NCBI GenBank assembly: GCA_964360445.1
Contig: CAYHWE010000022.1
Span: 1 to 15,380 of the forward strand
Length of the DNA stretch: 15,380 nucleotides
Source: CAYHWE01 sp964360445
GTDB taxonomy: Bacteria; Patescibacteriota; Patescibacteriia; Patescibacteriales; JAKAJF01
Reading direction: 5' to 3'
Shown: positions 1 to 7,587 of the stretch, piece by piece
How positions within the stretch are numbered: the first letter of the stretch is position 1
Layout of the letters: each line of letters begins with the position of its first letter
Position numbers and translations under genes: made by a program
The notes under the pieces: generated by a model
The model's database searches: none
What the model saw: only the letters and a program-made list of their open reading frames with translations
Told to the model about the DNA's origin: nothing

Positions 1-239
1 TTGAGGCAATGGCTTGCGGTTGCCTTGTTCTTGCGTCCAATGATAATCTAAAAGGTGAAATTGATACTCGGCTTGTTATAGAAGAAAGAAAAGCAGAGAA
101 AGTGGCAAGGTGTCTGGTTGAGGTTATATGTTTGTCCTACGAGGAAAAACAAAAAATCATTTCCGATAATATAAAACTTGCCCAGAAACACAACCTAAAG
201 GTTCTTTCAGAAAAACTCAAGTCAGTTTTATTATCATAA
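1..239 (+). CDS. Glycosyltransferase family 4 (GT-B), C-terminal fragment (5' end outside window)
   Basis: Only the last 78 or so codons lie in the window; the frame is open from base 3 to the TAA at 237-239. It begins inside the motif E-A-M-A-C-G, the hallmark of the nucleotide-sugar binding site near the C-terminus of GT4/GT1 retaining glycosyltransferases (family form E-A-x-A-C-G-x-P-V). It is followed by an alternating sheet/helix stretch and a Lys/Leu-rich final helix, as is usual for the C-terminal Rossmann fold. The donor sugar and acceptor cannot be told from this fragment. The next gene starts 19 bases downstream on the same strand, so the two are probably co-transcribed. An internal ATG at base 9 is not the real start, because the preceding codons (E, A) belong to the conserved motif. 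Confidence 0.8.
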   Translation, partial: EAMACGCLVLASNDNLKGEIDTRLVIEERKAEKVARCLVEVICLSYEEKQKIISDNIKLAQKHNLKVLSEKLKSVLLS

Positions 240-258
240 AAACATTAAATTTTAATTT

Positions 259-882
259 ATGAACAGCAAGCAATTTTATGAAAAATATTGGAGTGTTAGA
301 AATAAGCCTAGCCATCGGCCGAGATACAATATATTTTCCGAATGGATTGAGGATAATTCATCCGTGCTCGATGTTGGATGCGGAGACGGAACATTTCTGA
401 ATTTTTTGAAAGGACAAAAACGGGGTCTTAATCTGACAGGTGTTGATATATCGGAACAGGCGTTATCAGTTTCTAAAGAAAGAGGGTTTGAGATGATTCA
501 GGCTGATGTTTCCAACACATTACCATTTAAAGATAAGACTTTTGACTATTCGGTATGCTCAGAAGTCTTGGAGCACATTGCCAATTCTGAAGATTTGCTC
601 AATGAAATGCGACGCGTTTCCCGAAAAGGTGTTTTGGTATCAATACCAAACATCGCGTTATGGAAGCATAGGTGTAGATTATTTTTTCTTGGAAGTTTTC
701 CGATTCAATGGCTTTTGGAGCCTAGGGAGCATATTCGTTTTTTCTCCATAAAAGATTTTGTAAAAACAGCTAATGCTTCAGGGTTTACTGTTAGAAAGAT
801 GGAAGTAAGTTCGGGAACAAGAATTTTGAAAAATTTTTGGCCTAATCTTTTTGCAGATCAGGCATGTTTTCTTTTGGAATAA
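259..882 (+). CDS. Class I SAM-dependent methyltransferase, MetW-like
   Basis: This 207-residue protein is a small Rossmann-fold methyltransferase. Motif I, V-L-D-V-G-C-G-D-G, is at residues 36-44. An acidic residue in G-V-D-I-S follows at the end of strand 2, and the L-P-F-K-D-K-T-F-D-Y segment and S-E-V-L-E-H-I motif form the rest of the SAM pocket. The S-I-P-N segment followed by W-K-H-R-x-R-L-F-F resembles MetW, where similar residues follow strand 5. In a glycan locus such enzymes usually methylate sugars or glycan ends; the target here is unknown. No Shine-Dalgarno sequence precedes the ATG. The stop is followed after 2 bases by the next gene's ATG at 885. It is paralogous in layout to the methyltransferase at 11547-12206. 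Confidence 0.85.
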   Translation: MNSKQFYEKYWSVRNKPSHRPRYNIFSEWIEDNSSVLDVGCGDGTFLNFLKGQKRGLNLTGVDISEQALSVSKERGFEMIQADVSNTLPFKDKTFDYSVCSEVLEHIANSEDLLNEMRRVSRKGVLVSIPNIALWKHRCRLFFLGSFPIQWLLEPREHIRFFSIKDFVKTANASGFTVRKMEVSSGTRILKNFWPNLFADQACFLLE

Positions 883-884
883 TT

Positions 885-2609
885 ATGAAATTTTTTACTT
901 TATTGAAGGGTCACAAAAGAGAAATAATGATTTTTTCCGCGATTTTTCTTGTCTTTGTCGGACTTCGCTTGTTTGGCGTCCATCTGCCTTATCATCAAGA
1001 CGAGTGGAAGAATGTGTCAGCATCAAGAACTGTTGAGGGGGCAGGCGCTTTTTTCGCTCATCCTCCGCTTATGCAGATGATTTTTGTCGCCGGCAATTTT
1101 ATTTTTGGCGGAGATTATATGCGAGTCCTTCCTTTTTTGTTTTCCATCGCTTCTCTTTTTTTGCTTTATTTTGTCGTCCGCAATCGTCTGGGCAAGAAAG
1201 AAGCTTTATGGTCCGCCGCTCTTTTTTCGATTTGCTTTTACAATATTTTAGGTTCGCTTTCTCCGGATGTGGATGGGGCGATACTGCCTTTTTTATTTCT
1301 TGTCGCCGTATTTTCTTACGATAAATTTGCGCCAACATTAGAGTCCAAAAAAGATTGGAAATGGCTGTCATTGCTTGTCGTTGCTTTATTGGTTGGGTTT
1401 CTCATCAAATTGAGCTTCATCCTCGTTATCGGAACGATACTTATCGATTATGTCTGGAGCCACTACAGGAAAATGAACAGAAGGGAAATTTTTTTCAGCG
1501 TCTTGGGGATATTCGGGTTTGGTCTGGCTTATGTCGCTCTTCTTTACGGGATTAGGTTTGTCTACCCCGCTTTTGATATGAGCATTATGATGGGACATGC
1601 CAAACAATTTACCGAGGAAGGTAGGAATTGGATACAGATATTTGTTCAGGGACTGAAGGCGATATATTATCTTTCTCCACTTTTAATAATACCAGTTTTA
1701 TTTATAAACAAAGATATTTTTAAAAAAACTAGAATATTTTTTATTTATCTTATTTTAGGTTTTATTTTTTACTTTATTTTATTTGATTTTTCCAGGGGAG
1801 CTTTGGATAAATATATTATGTTCGCGATTGTTCCATTGTCAGTGATAGGCGGGGCGATTTTTGCCAATATTTTTAAGAATATTAATTCGCTAAAAGAAAA
1901 CAGGATTGGCCGCTTCGTGATTCTGGGCATTATCCTCTCCGGTTTCCTTATCTCTTTGAATTTCACTTCGCACTCAATCGTCCCTCTTTATCCGAAAACA
2001 GAGTGGTTTGGAAAAGTTATTCATTTTGAATGGAATTTTTTGAATCCTTTTCACGGCGGTTCTGGTCCATTAGGTTTTTATGTTTCTTTCTTGTTTATAG
2101 CTTTTTCATTCATTGTATCTGCTGTTTTGGGAATAATGGGATTACTGAAAAAAGATTGGAGGATTGGAATAAGTGTCGGTTTAATAATTATCGGCATTTC
2201 TTACAATCTAATTTTTACCGAAGAATTTTTGTTCGGTAAAATAAACGGTAGCGCGCCGAAAGTCTTGCGCGAGGCAGTTTCTTTTATTGGCAGTTCGCCT
2301 CAGATAAAAAATGTTCTCACATATAATGACATTGGAAATAATGAACTTTCAAAGATACGCAAATATGCCGGCAGAATATACGCCACTCCGCAATCTGAAG
2401 ACGGATACAGAAAAAAATTCGCGGAACACATCGCGGTTAACGGGGGATATTTTCTAGTCGTGGACATTCCCCATATCAATCCAGAAAGTTTTTACGGCGA
2501 ATTTTTCGCAAAGTGTAAGGTGGAATTTGAGGCTAGGAACAAGAAGATAGAAGCCAAAGTTTATGACTGCAAAAATTCGGAGGATTTTTTAGCGAATTTG
2601 ACAAAATAA
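885..2609 (+). CDS. GT-C membrane glycosyltransferase, ArnT/PMT-like (GT39/GT83 type)
   Basis: This 574-residue, very hydrophobic protein has about ten or more predicted membrane segments. Such enzymes use polyprenyl-phosphate-linked sugars on the outer face of the membrane. The first periplasm-facing loop carries H-Q-D-E-W with the acidic pair D39-E40, the catalytic signature of ArnT and protein O-mannosyltransferases. H-P-P-L at residues 59-62 is another typical PMT_2 motif, and S-P-D-V-D-G lies in a later loop. The last ~120 residues form a more polar C-terminal domain. I chose ATG 885, just after the upstream stop, over the in-frame ATG at 864, which would overlap the upstream gene by 19 bases. 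There is only a weak GGA eight bases upstream. Substrate and acceptor are unknown. Confidence 0.85.
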   Translation: MKFFTLLKGHKREIMIFSAIFLVFVGLRLFGVHLPYHQDEWKNVSASRTVEGAGAFFAHPPLMQMIFVAGNFIFGGDYMRVLPFLFSIASLFLLYFVVRNRLGKKEALWSAALFSICFYNILGSLSPDVDGAILPFLFLVAVFSYDKFAPTLESKKDWKWLSLLVVALLVGFLIKLSFILVIGTILIDYVWSHYRKMNRREIFFSVLGIFGFGLAYVALLYGIRFVYPAFDMSIMMGHAKQFTEEGRNWIQIFVQGLKAIYYLSPLLIIPVLFINKDIFKKTRIFFIYLILGFIFYFILFDFSRGALDKYIMFAIVPLSVIGGAIFANIFKNINSLKENRIGRFVILGIILSGFLISLNFTSHSIVPLYPKTEWFGKVIHFEWNFLNPFHGGSGPLGFYVSFLFIAFSFIVSAVLGIMGLLKKDWRIGISVGLIIIGISYNLIFTEEFLFGKINGSAPKVLREAVSFIGSSPQIKNVLTYNDIGNNELSKIRKYAGRIYATPQSEDGYRKKFAEHIAVNGGYFLVVDIPHINPESFYGEFFAKCKVEFEARNKKIEAKVYDCKNSEDFLANLTK

Positions 2610-2682
2610 CGCTTCCGTGCTAGTCTTTCAGTAGATTTTTTCGAGATATTTATTCAGTTTTTTGTCATTTAAATACAAAGAA

Positions 2683-2692
2683 AAGGAGGAGG
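2683..2692 (+). promoter_or_regulatory. Strong Shine-Dalgarno site for the 2696 gene
   Basis: AAGGAGGAGG gives two overlapping matches to the anti-Shine-Dalgarno sequence. The first AGGAGG (2684-2689) sits six bases before the ATG at 2696. Most glycan genes in the window have nothing comparable. Confidence 0.85.
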
Positions 2693-2695
2693 TAA

Positions 2696-2941
2696 ATGTA
2701 TTATTTAATAGGAGTGGCAATAATTTTTGCAGTCATATTGATGTCTTTACTTTTTACTTTATTCGAGCTAATGGATAGATTAAACATCGCTCGCTATGAA
2801 AGTAAAAAAGCCGAAATACACAGCCTTTTTAAATATTGGCCCATATCCATATGGGTAATATGCTGGAATGGATCCTGGACCGTGATGGGATTAAACAATC
2901 GTTTCGAGAAAAGAAAGAAAGGAGGACAGATTGAAGAATGA
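2696..2941 (+). CDS. Small membrane protein of unknown function
   Basis: I do not recognise this 81-residue protein. Residues 2-25 form one clear hydrophobic segment. A charged stretch follows (about 27-45, with R-Y-E-S-K-K-A-E), then a second tryptophan-rich hydrophobic patch (about 48-66, containing W-P-I-S-I-W-V-I-C-W), and a lysine-rich tail (R-F-E-K-R-K-K). This suggests one membrane helix plus a second short or re-entrant one. It is very likely a real gene: a near-perfect Shine-Dalgarno site precedes its ATG, and its tail encodes the Shine-Dalgarno site of the next gene, which it overlaps by 11 bases. That overlap suggests translational coupling and perhaps a physical partnership with the DUF218-like protein downstream. 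Confidence 0.7.
   Translation: MYYLIGVAIIFAVILMSLLFTLFELMDRLNIARYESKKAEIHSLFKYWPISIWVICWNGSWTVMGLNNRFEKRKKGGQIEE
2918..2925 (+). promoter_or_regulatory. Strong Shine-Dalgarno site that fixes the TTG start at 2931
   Basis: AAAGGAGG lies five bases before TTG 2931, inside the coding sequence of the upstream small gene. No in-frame ATG is found until 2970, where no ribosome-binding site is visible, so the site decides in favour of the TTG start. Confidence 0.75.
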
Positions 2942-3497
2942 TGGTAGAGGTAATGTAGCCGAAAGAGTCATGTATGTTCCATCATACGCTCTTTCAAAGA
3001 AAGATCCATCTCGGTTGACCGTCATGAGTTTGGAGACGGCGAAAAGGGGGATACAGATGATGAGGAAGGGCTTGGGCGATAAAATAGTTTTTTCCACCGC
3101 TTATAAATGGTGGGAAACTGAAGCCAAACTAAAAAAAGATTTGGCTGAAGAAAACGGGCTAGTCGGAGATGATTTAGTGGCGATCATTCCGTTCGTGACT
3201 CAAAGCTACGATGAAGCCACAAAGCTTTTTGACATCGTGGCTAATCCCGACGCCGAGATTATAGTCGTCGGCCAAAAGTATCACATCAAAAGAGCGGCTA
3301 AAGCTCTGACATTCTTATTTAAAAATGTCAGAGTCGTGAAAGTTCCAACAGGGATGGAGAGACAACTTGATCCTTCTTGGTTGAAAAGTGTCTTGTGCAG
3401 TTCCACAATGTTAAATTTCATTTTGTGGAATTGGTTTTTCGGTCTCATCACCCCCTGGATGATGAGGCGACAGATGAGGAAACAGAAAGGAGGATAA
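2931..3497 (+). CDS. DUF218/YdcF-like (SanA/ElyC-type) protein
   Basis: This 188-residue protein has the order of elements seen in the DUF218 family (YdcF, SanA, ElyC). There is an N-terminal strand (V-M-Y-V-P), a helix, a strand I-V-F-S-T-A-Y (52-58) followed by W-W-E-T-E-A (60-65), an I-P-x-V-T-Q-S-Y-D-E-A segment (86-96) matching the family's S-x-x-T-x-E-x-A region, and I-I-V-V-G-Q-K-Y-H-I-K-R-A (110-122) matching the usual V-V-T-S-x-Y-H-x-x-R-A. A hydrophobic C-terminal patch (about 155-177) may associate with the membrane. Family members are linked to envelope functions, but the reaction is unsettled. Translation starts at TTG with a strong Shine-Dalgarno site. An intrinsic terminator begins 3 bases after the stop. 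Similarity is moderate, so the family call is tentative. Confidence 0.6.
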   Translation: MKNDGRGNVAERVMYVPSYALSKKDPSRLTVMSLETAKRGIQMMRKGLGDKIVFSTAYKWWETEAKLKKDLAEENGLVGDDLVAIIPFVTQSYDEATKLFDIVANPDAEIIVVGQKYHIKRAAKALTFLFKNVRVVKVPTGMERQLDPSWLKSVLCSSTMLNFILWNWFFGLITPWMMRRQMRKQKGG

Positions 3498-3500
3498 GAT

Positions 3501-3549
3501 AATCCTCATTGATTATGTTCACATAAATAATCAATGGGGATTTTTGTTT
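3501..3549 (+). terminator. Intrinsic (Rho-independent) terminator
   Basis: A 16-base left arm (3501-3516, AATCCTCATTGATTAT) pairs along its whole length with 3527-3542, allowing one G·U pair. The loop is 10 bases and a T-rich tract (TTTTTGTTT) follows. It closes the two-gene cassette 2696-3497 and separates it from the next gene at 3598. Confidence 0.85.
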
Positions 3550-3597
3550 GTAAAAAGACAGAAAATTTGGCATAGTTTAAAGATAATCGCAAATATA

Positions 3598-5013
3598 ATG
3601 ACAGAAGATAAGAAAAAACTTAAAGAATATTTCGATAGGATCGCCCCGAAGCATCACTATTGGAGGGATAAGAATCGGTACTATTATTCCTATATAGAAA
3701 ATCATATTTCTTTTATTGTTCCTCAAGGGAAAAAAGTTTTGGAGATTGGTTGCGGAACTGGAGAATTTCTTATCAGGTTAAAACCAAGCAAGGGGCTTGG
3801 TATTGATATAAGCGAAAAAATGATTGAAATGGCCCAGTCTAAAAATACTGGCAAGGAAATTGAATTCAGAGCGGGCGAAATTGATGATGTGGATGAGATT
3901 TTTGATTACATAATAATTTCCGACTTGATTGGATATTTGCCCGATATTGAAGAATTCTTCCGGAAATTAGAAAAGGTGACGCATTCAAGCAGTCGGATTA
4001 TTATCACCCAATACAGCAAGCTTTGGGAACCGGTGTTGGATATTGCTTCTAAAATCGGCTTGAGAATGCCATCCATTGAGCAAAATTGGATATCACAAAC
4101 TGATATTAAAAATTTTCTTCATCTTTCTGATATGGAAACGATTAAGTCCGGCTCAAAGATTTTATTTCCGAAATATATTCCGATAATCTCGCGACTTTTC
4201 AATGAATTTTTAGTTAATATGCCATTTTTTGATAAGCTTGGTCTGGTTAATTTTGTTGTTGCCCGTCCATCAAATAAGCGCAAAAATGACAACCCGTCAA
4301 TTTCCATAATTGTACCGGCGAGAAATGAAGCTGGCACTGTGAAAAAAATAGTTGAAGAATTGCCGAACCTGGGAAAATTTACGGAAATTATTTTTATTGA
4401 GGGACATTCAAAAGACAATACGCTGGAAGAAATCAAGAAAGTCGTCAGTTCCTACAAAGGTCCGAAGATTTTGAAATACGCTGTTCAGGAAGGGAAAGGG
4501 AAGGGTGATGCCGTGCGGAAAGGTTTTGATATGGCGATCGGCGATATTTTAATGATTTATGACGCTGATATGACGGTGCCGGCCGGTGAGGTCTATAAAT
4601 TCTATGACGCCATAGTCAGAGGTAAGGGGGATTTCATAAACGGATGTCGATTGGTCTATCCTCAAGAAAAGGAGTCAATGCGAGCTATCAATTATGCTGG
4701 AAATAAATTTTTCGGTCTGATGTTCAGTTGGATTCTTGGGCAACCCATTAAAGACACTCTTTGCGGGACAAAAGTTCTGTGGAAAAAAGATTATGAAGAT
4801 ATAAAAATTAATCGAAAATTTTTCGGCGACTTCGATCCTTTCGGAGATTTTGATTTGCTTTTTGGCGCTGCGAAGCTTAATCTAAAGATTATTGATCTTC
4901 CAGTTCGATACAAAAGCCGAATCTATGGCTCAACAAACATTAGCCGTTTCAAGCACGGCTGGCTTCTTATAAAAATGATGTTTTTCTCCATGAGAAAGAT
5001 TAAATTTAGATGA
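3598..5013 (+). CDS. Bifunctional SAM methyltransferase - GT2 glycosyltransferase fusion
   Basis: The protein has 472 residues and two domains. Residues 1 to about 200 are a class I methyltransferase with motif I V-L-E-I-G-C-G-T-G at 47-55, followed by G-I-D-I-S and I-I-S-D-L-I-G. Residues 234 to about 472 are a GT2 (GT-A fold) transferase of the dolichyl-phosphate mannose/glucose synthase type. It starts with S-I-S-I-I-V-P-A-R-N-E and has D-A-D at 322-324 as the metal and nucleotide site; I-K-D-T-L-C-G-T-K and V-R-Y-x-x-R-x-Y-G follow as in polyprenyl-phosphate sugar synthases. A polyprenyl-phosphate sugar from the GT2 half would suit the GT-C enzymes on either side. The ATG at 3598 is preferred; an upstream in-frame TTG (3544) lies inside the terminator T-tract. 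No Shine-Dalgarno site is present. No membrane helices follow the GT2 domain. Confidence 0.85.
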   Translation: MTEDKKKLKEYFDRIAPKHHYWRDKNRYYYSYIENHISFIVPQGKKVLEIGCGTGEFLIRLKPSKGLGIDISEKMIEMAQSKNTGKEIEFRAGEIDDVDEIFDYIIISDLIGYLPDIEEFFRKLEKVTHSSSRIIITQYSKLWEPVLDIASKIGLRMPSIEQNWISQTDIKNFLHLSDMETIKSGSKILFPKYIPIISRLFNEFLVNMPFFDKLGLVNFVVARPSNKRKNDNPSISIIVPARNEAGTVKKIVEELPNLGKFTEIIFIEGHSKDNTLEEIKKVVSSYKGPKILKYAVQEGKGKGDAVRKGFDMAIGDILMIYDADMTVPAGEVYKFYDAIVRGKGDFINGCRLVYPQEKESMRAINYAGNKFFGLMFSWILGQPIKDTLCGTKVLWKKDYEDIKINRKFFGDFDPFGDFDLLFGAAKLNLKIIDLPVRYKSRIYGSTNISRFKHGWLLIKMMFFSMRKIKFR

Positions 5014-5052
5014 ATAACTAAGCTTCTTTGTGTTTACGAAAAAATTTTGATA

Positions 5053-5081
5053 TTTTCAAAACAATTAATATGAAATATAAT
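5053..5081 (+). promoter_or_regulatory. Candidate sigma70-type promoter for the 5095 operon
   Basis: TTTTCA (5053-5058) and a perfect TATAAT (5076-5081) are separated by 17 bases. A start about seven bases after the -10 box would leave a leader of roughly seven bases before ATG 5095, which has no Shine-Dalgarno site. In such AT-rich DNA a chance match is quite possible. Confidence 0.35.
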
Positions 5082-5094
5082 AATTATTATAAAC

Positions 5095-6546
5095 ATGACA
5101 AAGAAAATTGAAGTCGTCATATTTGTTTTTTTTCTAATATTGAGCGGTTTTTTTGCTACATATAAGCTCAAGGAAAGTCCGTCGGTATGGTACGACGAAG
5201 GTTTTTATGTTCAAGTTGCTTCAAACTTATCTATCCATGGAAAGTACGGTTTACAACTCTTACCAGGAGAAATTGAGCCTGTTTCAAGGTTGGTAACTGT
5301 TAGTTACCCACTAATTTACCCATTAGCTTTGGCGTTCAAAATATTTGGTCATAATATATTAGTCGCGCGCGGAGTCATGGTTTTCTTTATTTTGGGATTT
5401 ATTTCAGGGGTTTATTTGCTCGCAAGAAGAACTATTGGAATTTCCTATGCTTTAGGTGCTGTTGCTTTGATCGTAACATTCGCGCCTTTGTATGGTAACG
5501 GAAAAAGTGTTTTAGGTGAAGTTCCCGGACTTTTTTTTCTGACCCTTTCTCTTTTGAGTTTGGATAGAGCATTGTCCAACGGTAAAAAATCTCGTCTCGG
5601 ATTTATTTTTACCGGACTATTTGCCGGCTTATGCGCTTCAACCAAGCCTATTTTTCTTGTATTTTTGCCGGCAATAGCTTTGACGTTATTTATTAAGTGG
5701 CATTATGGGAAATTAAGCAAGCGAAATATATTTTTGTTAGCCGTCTCTGTTTTAGTCCCCTTGATAATCTGGGTTCATATTCAATTTAGTTTTAATGCAA
5801 ATATAACTAACATACTTTCATATTACATCAAGCCATTTCAAGAGAAAAGTGTTTACGATTTCATTTTTGAAAACTTGAAGCATTTTATTTCCGACAGCGG
5901 ACCAATTTATCTTCTGATTATGATATTCGCGTGGCTATCAGGTTTAATAATCCGAAGACGAAAAAAAATTGAAGTATCAGCTTCAGAGATAACATCTTTT
6001 GCTTTTTCCATATTAATTTCGTTGGCTTATCTTAGAACGAACGGCTGGTATCGTTTTATTTTTCCGGCGCAGGCAATTTCTTTTATTTATTTTCCTAAAT
6101 CTTTGTCATTATTAGCGGAATTTGTCGGAGAAAAATTGAAATATCCAATCTTTTCTCGCACAATAAAGTTTTTTTGGGTCATTCCTGTTTTTGCTTTTTC
6201 GGTTTTGGGGATATATCAAATTATGTTCAATTCATTTATCGCCGAGGCTTACAAAAGCGACAAGACGGCTTTTTGGGAAAATTATTTTAAAAATATTCAA
6301 AGCGAACAAATAATTTTTTTTTATAACACTCCTGAAGTTGCCGCTTTAAATTTTGGCGCGAAGTATTATCAATATATTTCTCCCAATGGAAGGGAAATAG
6401 GAAATTCAGGACTTAGTGTTATAGATTTAGGTATTCCAGACAGTATAATTTTAAGAACAGACGCTTTTGAAGGCAATGAAAATCGTTTTTCAAAATATAG
6501 GGCGCAGATGAAAGCTTATAAATACACTATCTTAATAAGAAAATGA
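5095..6546 (+). CDS. GT-C membrane glycosyltransferase, ArnT/PMT-like
   Basis: This 483-residue polytopic membrane protein opens with a helix (residues 6-22). It then has W-Y-D-E-G with D34-E35, the acidic pair in the first outward loop that is catalytic in the ArnT/PMT superfamily, followed by G-x-Y-x-L-x-x-x-P. About ten hydrophobic segments and a short polar C-terminal region follow. It is shorter than the GT-C protein at 885-2609 and has no close resemblance to it outside the fold. It probably moves a sugar from a polyprenyl-phosphate carrier to a glycan, lipid or protein outside the membrane. The stop overlaps the next start by four bases (ATGA at 6543-6546), so the two genes are translationally coupled. 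Confidence 0.85.
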   Translation: MTKKIEVVIFVFFLILSGFFATYKLKESPSVWYDEGFYVQVASNLSIHGKYGLQLLPGEIEPVSRLVTVSYPLIYPLALAFKIFGHNILVARGVMVFFILGFISGVYLLARRTIGISYALGAVALIVTFAPLYGNGKSVLGEVPGLFFLTLSLLSLDRALSNGKKSRLGFIFTGLFAGLCASTKPIFLVFLPAIALTLFIKWHYGKLSKRNIFLLAVSVLVPLIIWVHIQFSFNANITNILSYYIKPFQEKSVYDFIFENLKHFISDSGPIYLLIMIFAWLSGLIIRRRKKIEVSASEITSFAFSILISLAYLRTNGWYRFIFPAQAISFIYFPKSLSLLAEFVGEKLKYPIFSRTIKFFWVIPVFAFSVLGIYQIMFNSFIAEAYKSDKTAFWENYFKNIQSEQIIFFYNTPEVAALNFGAKYYQYISPNGREIGNSGLSVIDLGIPDSIILRTDAFEGNENRFSKYRAQMKAYKYTILIRK

Positions 6547-7586
6547 AAATTTGTTTTTTTGGCATATACGATCCGTCATATTCGAGAAATAATATTATAC
6601 TTACAGGTCTTAAAAAAGCCGGAGTGGATGTTGTGGAGTGCAGGGCGGACTGGCGGGACACTTGGAGGTATGTGAAATTATGGAGATCGCTTCGTGCTTT
6701 GAAAAATCAATATGACTGCGTATATGCCGCTTATCCTTCTCCTGTGGCAACCATAGTCGCAAGGTTGGTTTCGCGAAAGCTTGTCATTTCAGACGCTTTT
6801 TATTCTATGTATGATGCCGTGGTTATCGACCGTAAAGAGATTCCTTTTTGGCACCCAAGAGCCGTCAAACTGCTTTTATTGGATTGGCTTGGCGTTATGT
6901 TGGCGCACGCAGTAACCGTGGACACGGAGGAACACAAAAAATATTGGTCTTCGTGGTTTGGCGTAAATAAAAATAAAATACACGCGTTGTATCTTGGATT
7001 CAATGATGAAATATTCTATCCCATGCCTGCCGTTAGGAAGGATTATTTTCTAGTTCATTTTCATGGATATTATATTCCCGTGCAGGGGGTGGATAAAATA
7101 ATAGAAGTGGCTCGCCTATGCGCCGATAATCCAAAAATCCGTTTCCGTCTTGTAGGTTCCGGTCAAGATTCGGAAAAAGTCAGAAAACTTGTGGAACAAT
7201 ACAAACTCATTAATATTGAGTTTGTAGGAAGAGTGTCTTTGGCTGAATTAAATGCCTATATGTCTGAAGCTGATGCGGTCCTTGGAATATTTGGAGATAC
7301 GCCGAAAGCAAAGCGGGCCATACCCAATAAGGTATACGAAGGATTGGCGGTCAAAAGATCTGTCATAACCATGGACACTCCGGCCGTAAGGGAAATTTTT
7401 TCCGACAGTGAAATTGTTCTAGTCAAAAATGATCCAAATTCTATGGCCCAAGCGATATCGGAACTTTCTAATAACGAAAAATTATGCGAACAACTTTCAA
7501 GATCTGGTTACGAAAAAGTTTGCAGATATAAACCGATGATGGTTGCCAAATCGCTTATCAATATAATTTCAAAATATATATCTTGA
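6543..7586 (+). CDS. Glycosyltransferase family 4 (GT-B fold), first of a paralogous pair
   Basis: This 347-residue enzyme has two Rossmann domains: an N-terminal acceptor domain (1 to about 165) and a C-terminal donor domain (about 170-347). The family's E-x7-E region is present as Y-E-G-L-A (E266) with A-V-R-E (E284), although the intervening A-x-G-x-P is replaced by V-K-R-S. Other donor-site elements include L-V-G-S-G (approx. 200-204) and F-V-G-R-V-S. The first residues, K-I-C-F-F-G-I-Y-D-P with S-R-N, G-L-K-K-A-G-V and V-E-C-R, recur almost unchanged in the gene at 10498. It starts on the upstream stop codon (ATGA) and ends one base before rmlC, so it sits mid-operon. The transferred sugar is unknown; a deoxysugar is plausible from context. 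Confidence 0.85.
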   Translation: MKICFFGIYDPSYSRNNIILTGLKKAGVDVVECRADWRDTWRYVKLWRSLRALKNQYDCVYAAYPSPVATIVARLVSRKLVISDAFYSMYDAVVIDRKEIPFWHPRAVKLLLLDWLGVMLAHAVTVDTEEHKKYWSSWFGVNKNKIHALYLGFNDEIFYPMPAVRKDYFLVHFHGYYIPVQGVDKIIEVARLCADNPKIRFRLVGSGQDSEKVRKLVEQYKLINIEFVGRVSLAELNAYMSEADAVLGIFGDTPKAKRAIPNKVYEGLAVKRSVITMDTPAVREIFSDSEIVLVKNDPNSMAQAISELSNNEKLCEQLSRSGYEKVCRYKPMMVAKSLINIISKYIS

Positions 7587-7587
7587 T

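Noticed and set aside
864..884. In-frame ATG at 864 as start of the first GT-C gene
   Set aside because: It would overlap the upstream methyltransferase by 19 bases and add seven unneeded residues; ATG 885 follows the upstream stop directly.
1099..1371. Antisense open frame of 90 codons
   Set aside because: It lies wholly within the GT-C gene, has a low-complexity Lys/Arg-rich product expected from the complement of a membrane protein, and has no ribosome-binding site or family match.
2610..2650. Terminator after the first GT-C gene (T-tract near 2636)
   Set aside because: No stem longer than three bases could be found before the T-tract.
3544..3597. TTG at 3544 as start of the methyltransferase-GT2 fusion
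   Set aside because: It lies inside the T-tract of the preceding terminator; the methyltransferase domain is complete from ATG 3598.
3594..3599. TATAAT as a -10 box for the fusion gene
   Set aside because: It includes the first two bases of the start codon, so transcription would begin inside the gene; no -35 box fits at normal spacing.
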